Shown: one piece after another, positions 37,501-48,180 of the stretch
Numbering within the stretch: the first letter of the stretch is position 1
How the letters are laid out: each line of letters opens with the position of its first letter
Assembly: GCA_013396525.1 (NCBI GenBank)
Contig: VWYX01000387.1
Span: 166,928 to 230,927 of the forward strand
Reading direction: 5' to 3'
DNA: 64,000 nucleotides
DNA from: Chaetorhynchus papuensis
Lineage: Eukaryota > Chordata > Aves > Passeriformes > Rhipiduridae
Program-made: the position numbers and the translations under genes
Notes under the pieces: model-generated
Told to the model about the DNA's origin: nothing
What the model saw: only the letters and a program-made list of their open reading frames with translations
Databases searched by the model: none

Positions 37501-39639
37501 GCTGCCTCCACCAGAGCCAGCTGTGGGTCTCAAAATGGCATCCAAAAGCATCTTTGTGAGTGAGATGGGAGCTTTGGATTCCTCACTGGGTCAAAAAGGA
37601 GATTTTTATGGTTCCTAAATTTATTTCTCTCTGGTGGATCTCTGGCTGGCTTTTCCTTTTGTCCCCCTGCTCTTCCAGAAGCATGAGGCAAACTCAAATT
37701 GAGAACCTGCTAATCCCACTGTGAGCTCTGCACCATGAGAGAGCAGGATGCAGTAAAGCTGCTCACTGCCATGTGAACAGATCCTGTACTTGCATAAACC
37801 CATCTGTATTTGTGTTCCTGTATTCTGTAGATTTATCTATAAATTCTGTATAGATAAACCCTGCTCACCAGCATCCCTGCTGGAGAGACTCTCTTGCACA
37901 CTGGTTCTTATTCCCAAGGATCTCCCAGCTGGGAGTACTGGGCTGATGCGGTGCTATCCCATTATATCAACTTTTTTTTCCATGATTTTTATCAGTTGAA
38001 ATTAAGAACTAAAATTAATGGCTGTATTACTGAGGGGTTTGGGGGAGCAGATGAGAACAAAGTTTTGTTTTAGGCAAGCAAAGCCAGTAAAATGTTCATT
38101 TTCCGTGTTGGACACCATAACTTTCTGCCTCGTTAAAACTGACATAATTTATTTTGCTGTTTAAACTATTCTAATGGTTCTAGCAAAGGATGATGGATGT
38201 AAAGAAAAGTGCATTTTTATGTGCTCCATAAGGACACAGTGTGAACTGAGCTTCGTTTGAGTTGCAAAATCAAACACCTGAAGAATAACCAGCAGCAGGA
38301 ATTCCCTGGGAGTTTTTCCATGTAGTCTAGCAGGATTTACATCAAGACCAGCATATTTCACACATTACAGATGAACTTTAAACTTGCTGCATAGCCAATT
38401 AAAAGTAGATTTGTAGTACATTGAGAAAACAACTTCTCTATACTCTTATGAGTTATGTTCGAATTATGACTGACACATCTGATAGTAATTCTTAATGTAA
38501 AAATGATGAAAACATTGTGGCATTACCCTTCCTGCATGTGGCAAAAGACAAGCTCATGGCGTGGCACCCACCCTAAGGGTTAGGAGGAAGAGGAGAGGGG
38601 AGGAAGGAGGTTGGGCCTGATGGATCAAAGGGCTGGAGACCCCAAGTGAGGCACAGAACCAGTTGTGTTTCATGTGCCTGGGCAAAGGTAGAGGGCCAGA
38701 GCAGAGCTGAAAAGCTGAGGTTTGTGTTCAGTGTTTTAGTGTGAAAGGTTGGTCACAAGTGAGGAACTCTGGGGAACTGAGCAACAGAATCTGCCAGAGC
38801 TCAGGCTTAAAGGAAGATTTCAGGCTTAAAGGCAGTGTTTGTTTCCACCTGAGCTTCAGAGCCCCAACTCATCCCCCAGCGGCAGAAGCCTACGGGGCTT
38901 CTTTGAAAGAAAAGGAACTTCACTCCTTAAAAGTTGAACATTACGTGACAACAGAGCAATCAGAGCTCTTTACTCAACGAGTTGAAATCAATCCCTCCCC
39001 AAACTCTTGGATTCTGTCCTGAGCCTCTGCCTGGACAGCAGTTTCCCATCCTGAGTCTCAAACTGAGGAGTGTCCCATGTTTATCAAAGGACACATGAAC
39101 CTGTGGGTGCCACTGTGCAGAGGCCTCCTCACCTGGCTGACCCACACACCCACATCCTGGGCATGCTCAAGCAAGAGAGTGGCTCGAGACAGCCTTCATG
39201 TGCTCCAAACCGGCTCAGCTCCCTCAAAGCTCTGCTTGCTGATCAGTTCATATTTCACTCTGATCATCCTCCCCTCCTGTCCCCTCTGAACACTGTGATC
39301 TTTCTCTTACACCCAAATTTCTCCACCGTGTGCCAGTGGCTGTACATTAAATTACTGACATTGACACTTCCTCTCTCTATCCTGTTATGAACTTGCCTTT
39401 CCCAGATGCAATCACAACCTTCTCATTAGGTGCTGAGAGATGATGTTTGGTGTCTGAAAACGTTAATGAGACAGGTTGAGCACCTTCAAACAAGCGCATG
39501 AAGGAGGGGGAAATGAGGTGTGAATCCAGGCTGAAATTCGGGCTGCTGGAGGAACTGACACATTCACTACCCAGTTACAAACAAAAGGGGGAAAAAATTG
39601 GTTTTCCAAGCATGGATTTGTAATTTTTTATTCACTCTT
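34566..39639. other. Non-coding stretch, about 5 kb
   Basis: No recognised repeat family. Features seen are a pyrimidine-rich tract at 35940-36200 ending in CACCTAG, several short A/T runs, and an imperfect duplication with 12 identical bases CAGGCTTAAAGG at 38802 and 38821. Open frames include 35101-35487 (plus, 128 codons), 35444-35851 (minus, 135 codons) and 39070-39390 (plus, 106 codons); none has a domain I recognise. Confidence 0.5.
38802..38840. repeat. Imperfect 19/20-bp tandem duplication
   Basis: CAGGCTTAAAGGAAGATTT (38802-38820) is followed directly by CAGGCTTAAAGGCAGTGTTT (38821-38840). The first 12 bases are identical and the remainder diverges. Confidence 0.7.
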
Positions 39640-41330
39640 CTACCTAATTACAAAAAGCTTCCACGGGAAGGACTTCCAGGAGAGGATGAGGGTGTTGGAG
39701 CTGTGCTGGGCAGAAGCGATGCTAGGAGTGAACTCTGGCCTGCTCACTCTATTTAGCAAGCTCTGAGATGTGTAAGTACATTATCTGCAAGGCTGCTAAA
39801 GAGCGCTTAGGGAGGATTTGTGGGTCTGTGGGAAGGACAAAGAAAAATGTTTTCTAATAAATTATTCACAGCCTCACAATCCCTTTTGGGCAGATTGTTG
39901 CTCTGTTTGCCCCAGCGCTTCCCGGCTTCTCTCTCGGCGTTCACAGGCAGAGTTTCTCACCTCCAGAGAGCAGCAGAGATCTCAGACAGGCTGCTGCAGC
40001 TAATGGTGGCAATTAATAACTTGTCATAATCCCGAGGATGAAAGGGAGGGCTCGCCATCAGCAGTCAGGTCATGGCGCTTCTCTAAAGCAAATGAGGTGC
40101 AGGTGTTGTCCAGATTTAAGAGCTTTGCTCTGCTGTCAGTGCACTGCGGTGCCAAGCCCCAGCCCCAGCATCACCCTACAGGTACATAACTTACTGCAGG
40201 AGTTCTCATGCTCCAGGTGCACGCACATTTCCAGCCTTCCCCCCCTCCACCGCTGTTCATTAGCGGCGGAGAGGAATCCTCGGAACGTTTCAATAAATCA
40301 TAACCCGGCACAGTTAATTCCAGACCTGTAATTGCAGCGTGCCCGGATGTTTGCACACACCAGGCAGAGCAGGGAAGCTTTATTTTGCATTTGTAAACAG
40401 AAACGTGTTTGGAAGGGGACGTGTTATCTTTGTCTTTTAATTGAACGTTGTGGATAAATGGCTTGGCTACCTAACAGCGGCTCAGGTCCATGTTCTCTGC
40501 TCAAGCTTGAGAAAATGAAACCTCATTATGCCTTTGGTTAAACAACAAGCCAGAGAATCACTTCTTTCCTAGACAGCTCTGTTGGCTTCCCCTTTTTCCA
40601 TTGCTGTGGGTCAGTTCTGCTTGAAATGAACCAAGTTTACAAATCTCTGCTGGTTTGTACACTCCTATTATGCAGACGAGGTTATGCATTTGTAACTGTC
40701 ACGCGAGTCAGGGTGATCCAGCATTCTCATCTGACCCTATTCATTTAAATGGGTGCGTCTTGTTGACATTGATTCATGTTATAACTTATATCGATGCATT
40801 ATAATCCCTTTGTGTCACCCCACTGGTTATTTCTACTCAAATGTTGTGAATAAATGCTGGCAATAATGGTCAGTAGGATTTGGAGCTGTTTTTAAGGGAT
40901 GTGGAGCCCACCTGAAGTCCCGGATCAGTGCCTTGTGCTGGCTTTTTCTCTGGAAGACAATTAACATGCAAAGTATCCCATTCCTGTGCATTTGCATGGC
41001 AAAGTGTCTCCTGGCTTATTAATAATTTGGGGCTGTGCATTCCAAATGTATATTGCACTCAACTAAAGGGATAAGTAAACACCATTATGCATGCATGTAG
41101 GTCTTTATCAAGGTGTGGTTGATAATGTTTTAAAGCAGAACTATTTCTCATGAAAATAGCTCCTCTTAATAGCCTCTGTCTCTCTATTGTGCTTCTTAGT
41201 GAAACATAAATCACTAATATGTTTTCAGCTGCAAACTACTCTCTTTTTCCATTGTATTCACAGATTTAGTGGCATTTCAAATAGATAAACACAAGCAACA
41301 TCTATCAACACTACAAAAAGGGGGCCTTAA
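39640..41330. promoter_or_regulatory. Largest putative regulatory block (about 1.7 kb)
   Basis: The longest stretch of the window with enhancer-like texture. It holds TAATGG and AATTAATAA (40001-40019), a perfect forkhead core TGTAAACA (40392-40399), TTATGCATTTGTAA (40682-40695), ATCGATGCATTATAATCC (40790-40807), GTAAACA (41075-41081), and the palindrome ATGCATGCAT (41087-41096). A composite TTATCA-AGGTGTGGT-TGATAA (41105-41125) has two opposed GATA motifs around T-box-like AGGTGTG and RUNX-like TGTGGTT. CpGs occur in small groups (39905-39945, 40245-40285). Open frames are below 100 codons. Regulatory function is an inference; conservation could not be tested. Confidence 0.4.
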
Positions 41331-41962
41331 TCAAAGCTCCAGGTCCCAGGTCTCAGCATCTCCATTTACCTTGAGATAAATCCATTGGTGTGACCACCAC
41401 TGCACAGGGTGACAAATCACCCCAGTCAGCTGAGCAGTGCAAGGGCTTATTGGCCTTTCTTTAAGTGGTCTTACCCTTCAATGAAAAGGATGGTGCTTGT
41501 CAAGCAGGGCCAGATTAAAGTTAGACAAAAAGAAATGATCTGTTATTAGAAAACTCCGATTGAGAATCACAAAACAGGAAAGAAATATGAATAAGAATTT
41601 ACAGTGAGGATGCTCCCCCCACCTCTTCTCATCCTCCCCCAAGCAGAAATTAACTTTAATTACTTTCCCAGCTTAGCACACGATGAATGTCAAGACGACG
41701 AGGCATTAACATTAAATAAATATGTGGCTCTGGGAATGTGCCTGGTGGAGCAGAGGACAAGGGCAGCCTGTGCCTGGTGGGGCCTGGAGCTGCTCCAGCT
41801 CAGGTGTGGCTGGAGAGCATCACTGGAGCGCTTCCTTCAGGGCTGCCAGGGCTGGATCCGCCGCATGGAATGGCTCTGGAGAGATCCAGGGCGTCACCTG
41901 TTGGGAGGCAGCCCTGTCTGAGCATGGATCTCCGGAACTGGGAGGATTGGGGTTCGAAGGAA

Positions 41963-42019
41963 GGGGGTCACAGACCCATGAGCAGAGTCAGGGGGCTCAC
42001 AGACCCATGGGCAGAGTCA
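41963..42019. repeat. 28/29-bp tandem duplication
   Basis: GGGGGTCACAGACCCATGAG followed by CAGAGTCA (41963-41990) is repeated as GGGGGCTCACAGACCCATGG followed by GCAGAGTCA (41991-42019). The copies differ by one inserted C and one A/G change. Confidence 0.85.
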
Positions 42020-43290
42020 TGGTCTGCTTGGTCAAGGGCCTCTCGGTGCCAAGGGCAGCTTGGAAAGGCTCCTGATGCTTCCAGGAGCACATTCGGACCT
42101 TGTTGATGGTGACACTGCAGAAGCACCACAATCTCCTCTCAAGGTTGCCCTTCAGTATTTTAGTTCACGTAGTTCCCAAAAAGAAACTTGAGGTTAAAAA
42201 AACCCCACATGTAGATAAGCTAAAACCTCCTAAATGTCATTAAATTATCTCAATAAATAATGGGCAAAGTCTTCCCTCAGAGAGTACCCAGAGCCTCTGC
42301 CTTGTGTTCTGGTGAGCCACACAAATGTAAGATTGTGTTTTAAAGTCTCTCCAAAAAATCCTACTTTTTAAAAGGAAACGACTGAACAGACAGCAACTGA
42401 AAAATTTCAGAGCAAACCTACTTGGAAAAGTGAGCAAATGTTTGCCCATCCAATCAATTTGTTCACTAAAGAAATTCTCATTGAGGGTCTAGTGAGGTAG
42501 TAAGAAGCAAAAGAAGGAAATTCTCCATGCTTAGTTTTTTTCATTGGGCCAATGTATGTGGCTGGGTAGATGGTTGTGGATTTGGGGTTTTTTTTCCCAT
42601 ACCATGGAGATTCATGCATTTAAAATGCACTTGGTTTCTCGTGGCTTGATAGACCACTATAGAAAGATTAATTTTCTGTAATCATTTGATTTGATAAATG
42701 TCTACACAGCCCAGCACAAGTTTATTTTCTACTTATCCTGATCCTGAAATTAGTTGCTAAGGGTACTCCAGGGAAACACTTCCATAATTATAAATAGGGC
42801 CTGACAACAGACATTTACAATTGCAATAATGTAAAATGGTTATATTTCACCTCAGAACAGAAAATGCACTGCTAAGGACACACGAAGCGTGTGCAGCTTT
42901 CCAGTGCTTAAATAGACATGGCTTTGCCTGGCAAAAATGTCAGTAGTGTTTGTTCTTCATTAATTATTTTATATTTTGAGGTGTAGACAGTAAGGTACAG
43001 TGAAATTAAGGGACTTGCAATAGATGACAGCGAAGCAAACTGCAAAGGTAGGGAAAGGTCAAAGCTTCCCAACTCCTTAAATGGAGAGAATATTGTGCTC
43101 TGCCAATTTGTGAAATAATCCAAAATTAATGTTTGGGTTGGTACCTCCAGAGCTGGATCCAAACCCCAGTGAAACCGTGGGGATGAAAGGCTGGGTTCAG
43201 GATTCCTTTATGGTGACATTTCCTGTCTTCACATTCAGCAGCTGGTGTGTACCTCTGGATGAGGAGAAGGCGCTGGGGCTGCAGCACCAG

Positions 43291-43314
43291 GTGACCTCTG
43301 AGGTGACCTCTGAG
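43291..43314. repeat. 12-bp perfect tandem duplication with TGACCT half-sites
   Basis: GTGACCTCTGAG occurs twice (43291-43302, 43303-43314) and is followed by a diverged third unit, GTGTCAGCAGAG. Each unit carries TGACCT, a nuclear-receptor half-site, giving a direct repeat with 6-bp spacing. The receptor reading is speculative. Confidence 0.8.
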
Positions 43315-43699
43315 GTGTCAGCAGAGCTGTGGCACAGCCCTGCTGCAGCAGCACAGGAAAATACACAGAAAAATCCCATTTCTAAGCCTTTAAGGCTGTA
43401 AAGTGCTTTGAAGAGGCACAGAACATCCTGGAGGTGGAGAATTATTGGCCACAGTCCTTAGGTGAGGCCAAGAAGCAGGAACAGGTGGATTGAAGTCAAT
43501 TTGTCCTTCCTGGGCAAGCCTTGTGGCAGCACATGGAGGTTGTGGGACACCTTCAGCTGCAGCAGGGAGGAGCCCAGGAGCTCTGCTCTGGAGCTTTGTT
43601 TACTGCAGAGACTGTTTGCTCTTTTATGAGACACCTCCACCAAAAGGCACAGCAGAGACAATTAAAAAGTATCATCTCTAACTGCCTTTTAATGCAGTC

Positions 43700-43930
43700 A
43701 CACTCACTGTGGTAGTCCAGATATCATAAAATACCCATATAAAGATACCGGTTGTATAGATATAAAATATCAAGTAATGCTCAGAAGTTAAGGGAACGTA
43801 ATAATTATCTGATAAAATGTCTAATATACATAGGCATAGCCTTAAACTGCCATGGTGATTGCACAGTAATTTAATATAAATTGATTAAGTACATTTTTAC
43901 TGATGCTTAAAGACTAGTCATAGCATGGGA
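43700..43930. promoter_or_regulatory. Small AT-rich putative regulatory block
   Basis: Compact AT-rich segment with AATAATTATCTGATAA (43799-43814), which contains opposed GATA-type cores, then AATTTAATATAAATTGATTAAG near 43868 (homeodomain-type cores). No frame or repeat explains it. It could equally be neutral AT-rich DNA. Confidence 0.2.
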
Positions 43931-46129
43931 AATGATGTTTTGTTATCAGCTGTTACTAAATGCACAGGATTTGCTGGAATAAATCCAAGTGTTGGCTTTA
44001 AGGCACAATATTTAAACAGTTTCCAGGTGCTGTTCCTGCACTCCAGGTTGAATAAATTTACCAAACACCACACGAGGACTTTCCAATTCCAGGGGGTCCT
44101 GTCACCCACAAGGACAGTGCACACCAAGGTACAATAGGACAGCAGAGTTGTCCCAGCCTTTAGAAGTTGCTTCCACCAGCATAAACAGAGGAGATTCCTC
44201 ACATTTCTCATGTAGGAAGAAATCTTTTGCCTGGTGGGGTGATTAAAGGCAGCATCTCGTTTGAGGCAGAGATACTGAAATAAAGATCACTTCAATTTAC
44301 ACCTCCCAGCTGCTAAGAAATTTCTTCTTGATCTGCAGATAAGGAACCCCTGGACAAGCATAAGCTGCCACATCATTAGGTTATTTTCTATTATGAAAAT
44401 GGTGTGAATATTATTAAAATGTAACTATAAATATTTATGCTGATAGAAACCCCACTGTTGTTGCTATTATTTTTGTCGTAATGCCTTAGAAGAGATGCCA
44501 GATAATGGCAGGATTCAAGAGGTCACTGGAGGTAACGAGGGGAATTTTTCTGGAGTTATCATTGCTGAATACAAACTGCCAGGGAAGGTACAAGGATTTT
44601 TTTCACATCTGAAAAGTCACTATTTCTCTTTTAAGAAGAGAACATATTCTCTTTTAAATCTTTAAAGATCATCTGTTCTGCAGTGCCTGCAAATCATTAC
44701 TGTTTCATACTGGTTTGCCAAGCACAGAGCTCAGCTATCCATTTTTCTGCTCAGCTCTCCCCATCCTGGCTCAAACCCTCACCTTCCCTGCCTGGCTCGC
44801 CCCAACCTCTGTGCAATACTCTGGGAGCAGAAGAGGAATTTTGGAGAACTGATGTAAAACAAGCTGATTATAATGGCAATGCTTGTGTTCTGAAGCCCAG
44901 AGTTTGAGTCAACAGCCCCTTCTGAACTGAAAGTGAAGAGGGGGAGATTTTGGCAGACATAAACTCCAACACAAAGAAGAAATGCCATTTCCATGAAATC
45001 AGCCCGAGATTTCTGAACTATTGAAGGAATTATTGCTTCAAAGACAGACTCAGAAATTAGCAATGCTGAGTGGATGGAGCAACTCAGGGGGTTTTATGTT
45101 TATGGGGAAAATAAATGTTCGCTCTTTATATAAATCCTAAAGAAAGACATTTTCTCTAAATGTTGACTCTCCAGTTTTGCCTAACTGCTTTAAAATGCAA
45201 TTAAGGATTTTTGGCTGTTATAGTAGCAAAACCTAATTAGTTCAACCAAAAAGTAGTAGCATAGCCTCTGAGTCTAATCCATAGTTTTATACAATACAAG
45301 ATATATTGGAACTGTGTAGTTTGGGCTCTTCGTAAGACCAGAGTGAGCAAAAGCACTTTCCAAGGGCTTGGAAAGCCTCTGGCAAAATACTGGGCAGAAA
45401 AACCTCCAGATAATGAGGTGATTTGAGATAAAAGAGAGAAAACTGTGTGTGTGAGAGAGACACATACGAAGAGTGAGATTTTTGTGGTGAATCTGGGAGG
45501 AGTGTAAAAGTGAGTATGGAGCAGTGACATTCTCTGCAGGGGAAACAATCCCTGCCCTGAGCAGAGAGTGTTTCACTTCTGCTTCTGCACTGGTGTTTTT
45601 CCAAAAGGAGAACAAATAAGATTGGTCTGTCTCTAAAGGCCTTTTGTCAAATAAACAAATCTGAGAGACCAGAGTCGTAAATACCGGCTTGGTATTGAAA
45701 GTGAGACACCTCAGAGAGAATTTTGGGGCCTTTTACTCGCTAGGATTTTTTGATTCCTGCTCTATGAGATGCGGGTTGAACTCTCACCTCAGTAATTAAT
45801 GAGTCACTAATTCATGTCTGTTAAGTGCTGCGATCTTAAAGGTATTTTCCAACTCAAAAGAATCCACGGAAACACGTAGCTGGTTAGCAAAGTGTTGTAT
45901 TACCAACAGGAGTGGGAGGACGATTTCAGAGTTAACCCATGATTTTATTAAACCTGATAATTTCTTTTTTTTAGACCCAAATTTCCCTTTCTTCCCAGTA
46001 GGATTGGACAGCTCCCGATTTTCCTCCCTCCTTTGCTGGCTGTTTGAACGGTGTGCAATTTTACCAGCATATTATTCCAGCTGCTGTTGTAAACCACAGG
46101 TTGCCAACAAACTCTCGAATCCAGAATTT
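43931..46129. other. Non-coding stretch, nothing specific
   Basis: Mixed DNA. Three overlapping minus-strand frames at 45237-45615 (103-113 codons) lack domains and cover low-complexity GTGTGTGAGAGAGAC sequence near 45446. I see no repeats or RNA genes. Confidence 0.5.
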
Positions 46130-46650
46130 CTAACTCTTAAAATCTCTTTATACGGTCGTGTCCCATCCGAGCCGAGTTAACAACCACCCCCGGCTCGGTG
46201 CCGCTGAGTCACGGCTTTTAGCGCTCCTTGCAATGCAAGCAGCAGAAACTCCAGGGCGATCAGTGCGGATTTTAAGCCGGCTCTCAGGAGTGCTGGAGAT
46301 ATTTGGGTCATTAAAAGGCGGTGGGCACGTGTAAAAGCCTCTCGCACTTCATTAGCAGGGAAGGCGCTGTTTGGTTTGATCTGCTAAATCGCACCATTTA
46401 TAGAAACTGCGCGGGAGGTAGGGAAACGGAGTCAGCAAAAACCCAGCCAGGAGCCAAAGTCAAGGAATGGCCAGATCTCTGTGAGCTCAGTGCAAACTTG
46501 TTGTATTGAATTTTACTTTTATATGCCATATTAACATCTCATTTGCATACAGATTGCGCTCCGTCTTTGCTCGAAAAGCGCACCGTCAGCAGTTCTCCTG
46601 CGCAGCCGAGGAGGGGCACAGCAGCATTTAAATACTCCGGGTAAATTTTA
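46130..46650. promoter_or_regulatory. Putative regulatory block with CpG cluster, AP-1, E-box and octamer motifs
   Basis: CpGs are dense at 46150-46275. Motifs seen are CCGAGCCG (46167-46174) with its inverted partner CGGCTCGG (46191-46198), an AP-1-type TGAGTCA (46205-46211), a near-palindromic CTTGCAATGCAAG (46227-46239), an E-box CACGTG (46326-46331), an E2F-like GCGCGGGA (46409-46416), and a perfect octamer ATTTGCAT (46541-46548). The set resembles a distal enhancer or a small promoter. No splice-supported exon or TATA box is evident. Confidence 0.4.
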
Positions 46651-47419
46651 AAGCAAGACACAGGAGCTTTTGGTCAATCTGCTTCGTTGGTTATCACATA
46701 TATTTGTCTTTCCCTTCCCAGTACAGTGGTGGCTGGGGGGTGATTTTATTTATTCCTTTTAGGATTGCTGGAATGCTTCAGCTACTCCAGGCACAGATTG
46801 CTCAGGAAATCCAGTGCTCTTCACACCAGGTTTCCCTGCTCCTGCAGTCCTGCTCGTGGAAGCAACAGCACAGGAACAGCACTGCCAGGGCAGCGGTTTG
46901 GCCACTACTTTCTATTTACTGGAGGAGGTGAACACTTCATCTCTTATTGTTGTTACCAGTGGTAGAATTGCATCAGAGTCAAGCAGAGAGCCCAGAGTGC
47001 TGAGCAGAATGAAATGGAAATAATCCAGCACAAGCACATCCATGCACTGGAGCAGCTGGATGTGATCCATTACCATAACACAGATTTTTCTCCATGTACA
47101 TAGATAATCCCCAGCTGCCCTGATAGGTTTTATTTTGCAACAATCAGCTCTTCATTTATGAGTTCTAATAATTCTATTTGGAGGCTAAACAAATAAATTC
47201 ACCTCCCAGGCATTAGAGCACACGACAGAAATGACAGTGTGGTATTAACAGTTGGTACCTGTCATGCTGGAATGATAGACATGAGAGTGATAATACATAA
47301 ATACACACAGTGAATATCACTTGGCAGCTATTGATGCTGCAACTCTGGTCATGCAGAGGTGCCGTGCTTGGGGAAAACACCGAATTTTTGGGGTGTCGTA
47401 ATCAGTGCTGGCAGGCAGC
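46651..47419. other. Non-coding stretch, nothing specific
   Basis: Three short overlapping plus-strand frames (46704-47023, up to 75 codons) have no domain. I see no repeat family. Confidence 0.45.
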
Positions 47420-47640
47420 AATGCAAGCCATCGCGTCTTGTACTGTCGCTACGTGGATAAAGAAAATAATGTGGATATGCTGAGGAAGTTTCAGAGCTGC
47501 ATCCCCAAAATCGGAGCCTCTGGAGGCTCCGTTCGGCCCTGCACTTGGGATGCAGCTTTGTTAAACACACCCAGGGCTTGGCTGCCAGCCAGAGCCGCGC
47601 TATTGTCCCGCCGCTGTGGCATCAGTGGCTCAAACACAGG
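47420..47640. promoter_or_regulatory. CpG-containing block with 20-bp palindrome
   Basis: CpG-bearing DNA (CATCGCGTCTTG near 47429, GTCGCTACGTGG near 47446) is followed by the near-perfect palindrome CGGAGCCTCTGGAGGCTCCG (47512-47531). The palindrome has nine paired bases on each side of a TG centre. The flanking GTTCGGCC and CAGAGCCGCGC add further CpGs. It could be a regulatory site for a dimeric factor or a hairpin in an unrecognised transcript. Overlapping frames on both strands (79 and 73 codons) are unremarkable. Confidence 0.25.
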
Positions 47641-47929
47641 ATAACAACCAACTGCTAATGGCACTAATTAGGAGCCGTGGGGCTGATTTATACCTTTTGT
47701 CACTGTACAAGCAGTGGAAGTGTTGAGGTTTGAAAGGATAACAATTATTGGTTGGGGTGATGATTCTTTCATCACAGACAGACATCTGATTTTTAACTGT
47801 CAGGATTCAGAACTGGGATCAGGGAAAACATTCCAGCGAGTGCAACCAACGGTTCCAACATTTGCTCTTCATTCAGCTTTGAAAATAAATCCATAACCAA
47901 AACAATGACAAAGTGGGAAGGTTGTGTGA
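47641..47929. other. Non-coding stretch, nothing specific
   Basis: Mixed single-copy-looking DNA with one 60-codon plus-strand frame and no recognised motif cluster. Confidence 0.45.
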
Positions 47930-48180
47930 AAGATTAAAACTCCAAGCTGATGGTTATTTACATTACCTAAAGGTATATGCGATATTATTTATATACTATA
48001 TGATTTATCTTTCAGAGACAGAAGTACAACTTAATAGCACTAAGTAATTCTTATCTGAGTATCTCAAATATTAGTGAACGTAATCTCGTTGTGCTCTCAG
48101 CAGATTTAATGGGAAGCAGCAGATAATATTCTCAACACAAATCCCTACTCAGATTATCCTCAAATTCTGCAGTTATTGGA
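47930..48180. promoter_or_regulatory. AT-rich putative regulatory block
   Basis: Compact AT-rich stretch with GATATTATTTATATAC, ATGATTTATC, CTTAATAGCACTAAGTAATTC and GAACGTAATCTCG. Few simple repeats and no open frame. The enhancer reading rests on texture only. Confidence 0.2.

Larger units (their letters stand above)
41331..43699. other. Non-coding stretch with two small tandem repeats
   Basis: Plain DNA apart from the duplications at 41963-42019 and 43291-43314 and a GGGG-T8 run near 42584. Three overlapping plus-strand frames at 41604-42106 (105-122 codons) cross the duplication and have no domain. Confidence 0.5.
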
